From the NCBI GenBank assembly GCA_030150795.1, contig JASLFF010000038.1:1-10349 (forward strand): DNA of 10,349 bases. The letters run 5' to 3'. The translations under genes were made by a program, and so were the position numbers. This DNA is from Terriglobales bacterium (GTDB lineage Bacteria; Acidobacteriota; Terriglobia; Terriglobales; Gp1-AA117). The notes below the pieces were generated by a model. The model worked only from the letters and a program-made list of their open reading frames with translations, searched no databases and was not told the origin of the DNA. Positions 9,001-10,349 of this stretch are shown here, one piece after another; positions within the stretch are counted from its first letter, which is position 1; the number at the start of each line of letters is the position of its first letter.

Positions 9001-10349
9001 AGACCGGTTTGTGCCAAGCCCATTTGGAAAGCGTAGAGGGGATCGCTTATATCGAACCGGAGACCTGGTACGGCGACGCGAGGATGGCAACATTGAATAT
9101 CTTTCGCGTCTTGATTATCAGGTAAAAATTCGTGGGTTCCGGATCGAATTGAAAGAGATTGAAGCTGTTTTGAACGAACATAAGGCAGTGCGTCAATGTG
9201 TGGTGATGGTGCAGGGAGATGGACCCGCGACCAAAACCCTGGCTGCCTATGTGGTGGGCCCTGATGGGCTCGATCCCAAGGAATTACGAGCCTATCTGCG
9301 AAAACGTTTGCCGGAGTACATGGTGCCGAGCGCTTATGTGGTGCTGGAGCGGTTGCCGTTGACGCCCAACGGAAAAGTGGACCGGAAGGCATTGCTCGCC
9401 ATGAAAATGCCTGTTCCTGGTGCACGCGTTCAGCCAAGGACAGAGGAGGCGCGTCTCTTGACTCATGGTGACGGCACCGAACTCTACGTCACGACAATAT
9501 GGGAGGACGTACTGGGGCTGAAAGGACTGCGCGCCACGGATGATTTCTTTGAAATCGGGGGTCATTCGATTGCCGCACTTGTGTTGGCATCTCGTTTGGC
9601 GGTGGCCTATGGCAAGCCGGTCCCGGTCAAGGCCATTTTTGAACATCCGACGATAGATGAGATGGCCGCATTCATCCGGCAAAACATCACCTTTTCCCCG
9701 CCCACTTCCGTGATTCCTATCAATCCGAGCGGGTCACTGCGTCCCCTGTTCTTTGTACATCCTGCGGGGGGATGGGCGAACTGTTACGTGCCCCTGTCTC
9801 GTTTTCTGGGCAAAGATCGTCCCTTTTATGGATTGCAGTCCTATGGGCTCGACGAAGGGCAATCACCTCTCATCCGTATTGAAGATATGGCTGCCCAATA
9901 TATTCAAGATGTCAAGAAGGTTCAACGCGATGGGCCCTATCAACTAGCAGGCTGGTGTTTTGGGGCGACTGTCGCTTTTGAGATGGCACAACAGTTAACC
10001 GCAAGGTCCGAGACCGTGTCATTGCTCGCTATTGTTGACGAAGTTCCAATACATCAACAGGTCTCTACTCCCCTATCCGACGAGGAGATCGATGCGGCCG
10101 AGGCCAAGTATTTATGGGCGACGCTACGAGACCTGTTTCCACCAAAGTTCAGGATCTCCGGCCTTTATGTTCCCCCGGAACTTATGCTGGGATTTGAACA
10201 GCAACTCGAAGCGGTAGTGTGCCGGTATAAGGAATTAGGTGTACTTCCTCGCGACATTACCTTGCGCCAGTATCGACGTTATCTCCGCGTTTGGGCGACA
10301 AATATCGCAGCCCGCCAGAGATATTGCTTCAAACCCTATGCGGGTTCCG
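83..10349 (+). CDS. Terminal three-module non-ribosomal peptide synthetase, C-A-T-C-A-T-C-A-T-TE (3' partial)
   Basis: This giant cytoplasmic multienzyme builds and releases a peptide by the thiotemplate mechanism. The frame is open from ATG 83 to the window end (3,422 codons), and three full modules plus a thioesterase are recognisable from core motifs. ATG 83 is the only plausible start: the same frame has stops at 41-43 and 53-55, no other ATG, GTG or TTG codon lies between them and 83, and AAAAGG sits 7 nt upstream. Phosphopantetheine serines are S1040, S2094 and S3162. The A-domain pockets predict Ile/Val, then Leu, then Ser. A C domain at the N-terminus means the line either receives a chain from another synthetase or uses an acyl starter. 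A terminal TE makes this the last protein of the line. No tailoring domain is present. The stop codon, probably within about 100 codons, lies outside the window. The fold and order are certain; the substrates are inferred. Confidence 0.97.
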   Translation, partial: MKTSLSRLSGKKQELLQHLLAESGIDPSKNQLIQRQKTGSATLSYGQQQMWFLYQFEPNKASYNVPLVLRLRGILDAAVLNKALDEIVRRHEILRTTITAANGRPVHAIQPPEHLDMLIQDLEEHSVTAGESELQHRIREQIQIPFDLACSPLLRATVLRVNPTEHVLLLTLHHIACDAWSIRVLTHELAVLYGAFLDSQESPLADLQIQYSDYAAWQREWMQGEVLERHLTHWKCRLAGAAPLELPTTTAPTELTHAGSRFSSVVSGETPKRLKALAREENASLFMLLLAVFQVLLHRYTGQDDVVVGTPISGRDRPEFEYLIGFFVNTLVARGDLKGVSSFREFLRRTRDAALEAYAYRNLPFERLVEDLQPERDNGRVPLVRVMFALEYGEHQQWKMPGLDLTFEDYHNGGAKFDLVLFVKEIDGGFRSSFEYRTDLFDKSMIERMAGHFEVLAEHIAMRPDAFLGTLPLLSTSELSQIMGTWNATDREYPHQVSVSALFEQQVARTPDAIAVVFEDQHTTYHELNRRANQLASYLRQQELKPEARIGICMDRSMQLVVSILGVLKAAAAYVPLDPSYPRERLSQMVEDAQIDIVLTQETGMNCFGRSPSAVVCVDREWSVISQASHVNSRAFIPSESLAYLVYTSGSTGLPKAVMVSHRAICRLVYSAGYLQVTPEDRIAHASNTAFDAATFEIWGALLHGACLIGINSSVLLSREALREKLVTESVTAIFLTTALFNQMARQIPAGFQTLRHLLFGGEMADPESIGAVLRAGKPQRLLHVYGPTEATTFSSWYEVTGISESTRIPPIGGPIGNTQLYVLNPDLMPMPVAVPGELYIAGAGLARGYWNRAELTAERFVPNPFGNKPGERLYRTGDRVRWREDGNIEFLGRVDDQVKIRGFRVEPGEVEFHLGQHPGVKDRAVVVRDDLLKTKSLLAYVVADQRTHLDSSELRSFLKKRLPEYMVPSTFVLLESLPLTPNGKLDRKRLPLPPDADSAPQSDDPKTVSEALLATIWADVLQCNEVGIHEDFFELGGHSLLAMHVMARIGDTWGITLPVSYLFEFPKIHILAREIDARLRKTRHLPIPAIQRMERNLAPQMSFAQSRIWFLQQFASGSATYNIPFSLWCRGVLNMTAMVRALNRIVERHEVLRTTLVANPDPVQIIHEPVAVTLPVVDLRGLPEGVRKLQAVQLIQSYSQRPFSLVREIPWRALILQIAPDEHVFAITMHHIASDGWSLEVFTRELTTLYKDYVEGKAASLKELPIQYADYAMWQREWLQGEVLEAQLGYWKLQLEGIVKLELPQTKVRGALPNHRGKQHCFVVSPELTKKLKKLSQEHGVTLFMTLLGAFQVLLYRYSGQRDIVVGSPVAGRNRVEVEGLIGFFVNTLVLRMELRAEEDFGRLLKRVRKMALEAYQNQDLPFEKLVEELHPERDLDRTPLFQVMFSFQNASRDTWAVSGLEFQRKLVDLPVAKFDLSLWMEEGKELQGTFVYGAELFDEAAIDRMARHYCRLLESILANPAIRLCDLDVIPDDEKDLLIRRWNCTDQPYQDDLLLHTLVERQAERTSNRIAVACGDDQLTYMDLNSRSNQLARYLKMRGVTREVRVGICMERGLEVVVGLLAIMKAGGAYVPLDHAYPSERLTFMLKDSGISVLLTSTSQAGRFSDQALLTVCPERDNEIIARQERQNLDSSVLPGNLAYVIYTSGSTGKPKGVGITHGSLVNLVRWHIEQYRLSWEDHIAQFASISFDAAGWEIWPALAAGAEIHIVEDTERLSPRELPQWLMSKKITKAFLPTPVAEAVLSCEWPSGTTLKYLLVGGDKLRKFPDSGLPFITINHYGPTESTVVATFCAVNEAGLRPAPPIGKPIANTRTYVLDAEQNLVPAGVAGELYLGGAGLARGYLNRPELTAERFVPNAFSWERGERLYRTGDLVRYLDDGELEFLGRADAQVKIRGHRIEPEEIETILAQHEHVQECAVVAREDGIEGKRLVAYVAGVQLDSKPNRLRDFLKDRLPPYMLPDQFVLLESLPLTRNGKIDREKLQIQEIEEVEQEDLSTSPPNAIEELLINIWASVLRVGPINRNDDFFQLGGHSLLATQVLLRIQEVFKVAISLRQIFEFSELKSLAQVIETCITQKQQLRLPPIQLVDRSAPLPLSFAQQRLWFLQHFETNPALYNLPVAVRFVGQLRIGALKAAIDEIVRRHEILRTSFIEDSAVPAQVIHPSAPLAMPLVDLQQHAEPARQQMVTCLISEEVRTPFDLGSRSMIRTMLVRLKLDEHVLLLSLHHVVSDGWSIGVLAQELGLLYEAFAEGKRSPLEELPIQYGDYAVWQRENVQGKMLEEQLEYWRKQLGGMETGVELGVAKGRGAVQSHRGAHHEFQIGGETVAGLRRLSRSEGVTLFMTLVAGLQILLMRYSNQEDIVVGTPIAGRNRQETEGLIGFFVNTLVLRTDLSGGLRVVEVLKRVREVALGAYSNQEVPFERVVEELQPQRDLSRTPLFQVMFALQNIPEAEWKLGGLKVTREEMETAWAKFDLSITVVESGEGLVGGVTYARDLFEEGVIGRLVGHYVTLLRGMVRKEECPVAEIEMLTEEEQQQVVEGWNNTERKYEGSKEIAELFEEQVERGPDAIAVIEESVQVSYEELNRRANQLGHYLRRLEVGPEKLVGLCVERSVKMVVGLMGILKAGGAYVPLDPEYPAERLGFMMEDAKIEILLTSQSLKSVLPVHGVKVVCLDGDWSMIAEERCENFETAGQGGNLAYAIYTSGSTGKPKGAMITREAIGNRLLWMQETYAMRRDDRVLQKTPFSFDVSVWEFFWPLLSGATLVMARPEGHRDTDYLMQIIQQEAITTLHFVPSMLWSFLTAARMKECTVLRRVFCSGEALDAELCRNFHRQLKADLHNLYGPTEAAVDVSYWQIPRDWKEDSIPIGAPVANTEMYVLDTNLNPLPVGLPGELYLGGIQLARGYLGRPELTADRFVPSPFGKRRGDRLYRTGDLVRRREDGNIEYLSRLDYQVKIRGFRIELKEIEAVLNEHKAVRQCVVMVQGDGPATKTLAAYVVGPDGLDPKELRAYLRKRLPEYMVPSAYVVLERLPLTPNGKVDRKALLAMKMPVPGARVQPRTEEARLLTHGDGTELYVTTIWEDVLGLKGLRATDDFFEIGGHSIAALVLASRLAVAYGKPVPVKAIFEHPTIDEMAAFIRQNITFSPPTSVIPINPSGSLRPLFFVHPAGGWANCYVPLSRFLGKDRPFYGLQSYGLDEGQSPLIRIEDMAAQYIQDVKKVQRDGPYQLAGWCFGATVAFEMAQQLTARSETVSLLAIVDEVPIHQQVSTPLSDEEIDAAEAKYLWATLRDLFPPKFRISGLYVPPELMLGFEQQLEAVVCRYKELGVLPRDITLRQYRRYLRVWATNIAARQRYCFKPYAGS
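206..1507 (+). other. Condensation domain C1 (module 1), divergent core motifs
   Basis: This domain catalyses amide bond formation between the incoming donor and the amino acid on T1. It covers about residues 42-475. The C1 motif is SYGQQQMWFL at 44-53, where the usual Ala and Arg are Gly and Gln. The second motif is RHEILRT. The active-site motif is HHIACDA at 173-179, with catalytic H174 and D178 present but Ala for the usual Gly. YSDYAAW and IGFFVNT (from 324) are normal. The sixth motif reads YRNLPFE (360-366) instead of NQDxPFE, and the seventh RDNGRVPL (376-383) instead of RDxSRxPL. The catalytic residues are intact, so it is probably active. The deviations suggest an unusual donor, such as a fatty acyl starter or a docked foreign chain. 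I cannot assign starter, LCL or DCL subtype by eye. The roughly 40 residues before it include a charged helix-like stretch (KKQELLQHLL) that could help in docking. Confidence 0.93.
1574..3052 (+). other. Adenylation domain A1, predicted Ile (or Val)
   Basis: It activates an amino acid with ATP and transfers it to the T1 phosphopantetheine. It covers about residues 498-990. Core motifs: A3 YTSGSTGLPKAV at 647-658, A5 YGPTE at 786-790, A7 LYRTGD at 874-879, A8 around QVKIRGFRVEP, and A10 NGKLDR with catalytic K985. Pocket residues by GrsA numbering, read by hand: D692, A693, F696, F735, L759, G761, V785, T793, F794, K985, giving DAFFLGVTF-K. From memory this is close to codes known for Ile, and related to Val codes such as DAFWIGGTFK, so a branched aliphatic residue is expected, with Ile favoured. 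The Ala in PKA replaces the common Gly of motif A3, a substitution next to the phosphate loop that is probably tolerated. Confidence 0.9.
3101..3310 (+). other. Peptidyl carrier (thiolation) domain T1
   Basis: This carrier holds the module 1 aminoacyl or peptidyl thioester. The motif DFFELGGHSLLA places the phosphopantetheine attachment at S1040 (codon 3200-3202). The four-helix carrier continues to about FEFPKIHILA, the usual end of the domain. It is followed by a linker of about 25 residues that leads into C2. A 4'-phosphopantetheinyl transferase from elsewhere in the genome is needed to activate it. Confidence 0.95.
3374..4684 (+). other. Condensation domain C2 (module 2), LCL-like
   Basis: It joins the module 1 residue or chain to Leu on T2. 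It covers about residues 1098-1534. Motifs are canonical: SFAQSRIWFL from 1103, RHEVLRT, HHIASDG at 1231-1237 with catalytic H1232 and D1236, YADYAMW, IGFFVNT, NQDLPFE and RDLDRTPL. No epimerisation domain precedes it and the motifs look like the L-peptide-accepting class, so an L donor is expected, though the subtype call needs phylogeny. The DNA of its C-terminal half (about 3900-4470) is richer in G than the surrounding sequence and closely resembles C3. Confidence 0.95.
4748..6211 (+). other. Adenylation domain A2, predicted Leu
   Basis: It activates the module 2 amino acid. It covers about residues 1556-2043. Motifs: A3 YTSGSTGKPKGV at 1705-1716, A5 YGPTE at 1840-1844, A7 LYRTGD at 1927-1932, A10 NGKIDR with K2037. 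Pocket residues: D1751, A1752, W1755, F1794, L1818, G1820, H1839, V1847, V1848, K2037, giving DAWFLGHVV-K. The well-known Leu code is DAWFLGNVVK, so only the 322-equivalent differs (His for Asn). The context FDAAGWEIWPALAAGAEI and FLPTP is also typical of Leu domains. Leu is the best call; a related aliphatic residue cannot be excluded. Confidence 0.92.
6269..6475 (+). other. Peptidyl carrier (thiolation) domain T2
   Basis: This is the carrier of module 2. The motif DFFQLGGHSLLA gives S2094 (codon 6362-6364) as the phosphopantetheine site. The domain starts around AIEELLINIW and ends around the FEFSELKSLAQVI helix. A Gln-rich linker (ITQKQQLRLPPIQL) connects it to C3. Confidence 0.95.
6536..7858 (+). 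other. Condensation domain C3 (module 3), LCL-like
   Basis: It joins the chain on T2 to Ser on T3. It covers about residues 2152-2592. Motifs are canonical: SFAQQRLWFL from 2157, RHEILRT, HHVVSDG at 2286-2292 with catalytic H2287 and D2291, YGDYAVW, IGFFVNT, NQEVPFE and RDLSRTPL. From about the active-site motif onward the coding strand becomes very G-rich and C-poor, with GGG, GTG and CGG codons used heavily. The N-terminal half does not show this. The break suggests a recombined or duplicated segment. Confidence 0.95.
7922..9391 (+). other. Adenylation domain A3, predicted Ser
   Basis: It activates the last amino acid. It covers about residues 2614-3103. Motifs: A3 YTSGSTGKPKGA at 2762-2773, A5 YGPTE at 2902-2906, A7 LYRTGD at 2989-2994, A10 NGKVDR with K3098. 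Pocket residues: D2808, V2809, W2812, H2851, F2876, S2878, L2901, V2909, D2910, K3098, giving DVWHFSLVD-K. This equals a standard Ser code, and the surrounding LHFVPSML and VFCSGEAL resemble the Ser domain of EntF. Motif A8 reads LSRLDYQVKIRG, with Ser for the usual Gly of LGR, which is minor. The first part of the domain (to about 8335) shares the G-rich codon style of C3, whereas the substrate-binding core after 8340 does not. Confidence 0.94.
9479..9679 (+). other. Peptidyl carrier (thiolation) domain T3
   Basis: This final carrier presents the finished chain to the thioesterase. The motif DFFEIGGHSIAA gives S3162 (codon 9566-9568) as the phosphopantetheine site. It differs from T1 and T2 (GGHSLLA) after the serine, as carriers facing a TE often do. 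The A3-T3 linker carries an additional charged stretch (TEEARLLTHGDGTELY). Confidence 0.94.
9704..10349 (+). other. Type I thioesterase domain with cysteine nucleophile (3' truncated by window)
   Basis: This alpha/beta-hydrolase releases the chain by hydrolysis, cyclisation or strained-ring closure. It begins near residue 3208. The oxyanion region HPAGG is at 3226-3230. The nucleophile elbow is GWCFG with C3292 (TGT 9956-9958) where Ser is usual. The triad Asp is D3319 in LLAIVDE, 27 residues later, the same spacing as S80 to D107 in the surfactin TE, so the Cys assignment is secure. A lid region follows (about 3325-3400), and the window ends in a strand resembling the usual Y-x-PxPYxG segment that precedes the catalytic His. 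That His is therefore outside the window. Cys-TEs are known from obafluorin (ObiF) and sulfazecin (SulM) synthetases. A single-base TCT to TGT change could also explain the Cys, but nothing suggests a sequence error. Confidence 0.93.

Noticed and set aside
83..10349. Possible frameshift or pseudogene
   Set aside because: All codons were read in one frame. Every domain motif appears in order with normal spacing and no stop codon occurs.
10250..10349. Catalytic His of the TE or the gene stop within the window
   Set aside because: The last residues match the strand before the His region, no suitable His follows, and the frame is still open at 10349.

Overview
The window is almost entirely one gene. 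A single + strand reading frame starts at ATG 83 and runs without a stop to the last base (3,422 complete codons visible, 3' end outside the window). I read every codon and saw no frameshift or internal stop. It encodes a terminal, three-module non-ribosomal peptide synthetase (NRPS) with the order C-A-T / C-A-T / C-A-T-TE. The organism is a bacterium of medium G+C content. The protein style resembles acidobacterial and cyanobacterial NRPSs, and an uncultivated soil acidobacterium is a reasonable but unproven guess; nothing in the window fixes the taxon.

Layout: 1-82 is a short leader holding a good ribosome binding site and possibly the last codons of an upstream gene. Module 1 is about 206-3310 (specificity residues DAFFLGVTF-K, Ile/Val-like). 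Module 2 is about 3374-6475 (DAWFLGHVV-K, Leu-like). Module 3 is about 6536-9679 (DVWHFSLVD-K, Ser). The thioesterase (TE) begins at about 9704 and is cut by the window end before its catalytic His. There is no epimerisation, methylation, cyclisation or reductase domain.

How it works: each A domain adenylates its amino acid and loads it on the neighbouring carrier domain. C1 would accept a donor (an acyl group, or a peptide from an upstream synthetase), and C2 and C3 extend the chain to donor-(Ile/Val)-Leu-Ser. The TE then releases it. The most interesting point is that the TE nucleophile motif is GWCFG, with Cys in place of the usual Ser, directly after a Ser-loading module. Cys-TEs of this kind are known to close strained rings in obafluorin (beta-lactone) and sulfazecin (beta-lactam). 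A serine-derived beta-lactone or a depsipeptide is therefore a testable product hypothesis, not a demonstrated one.

Other points worth attention are a first C domain that deviates in five core motifs, and a strong compositional mosaic (very G-rich, C-poor coding strand in about 6930-8335 and parts of 3900-4470). C2 and C3 are also much closer to each other than to C1 at DNA level. Together these suggest past module duplication or recombination inside the gene.
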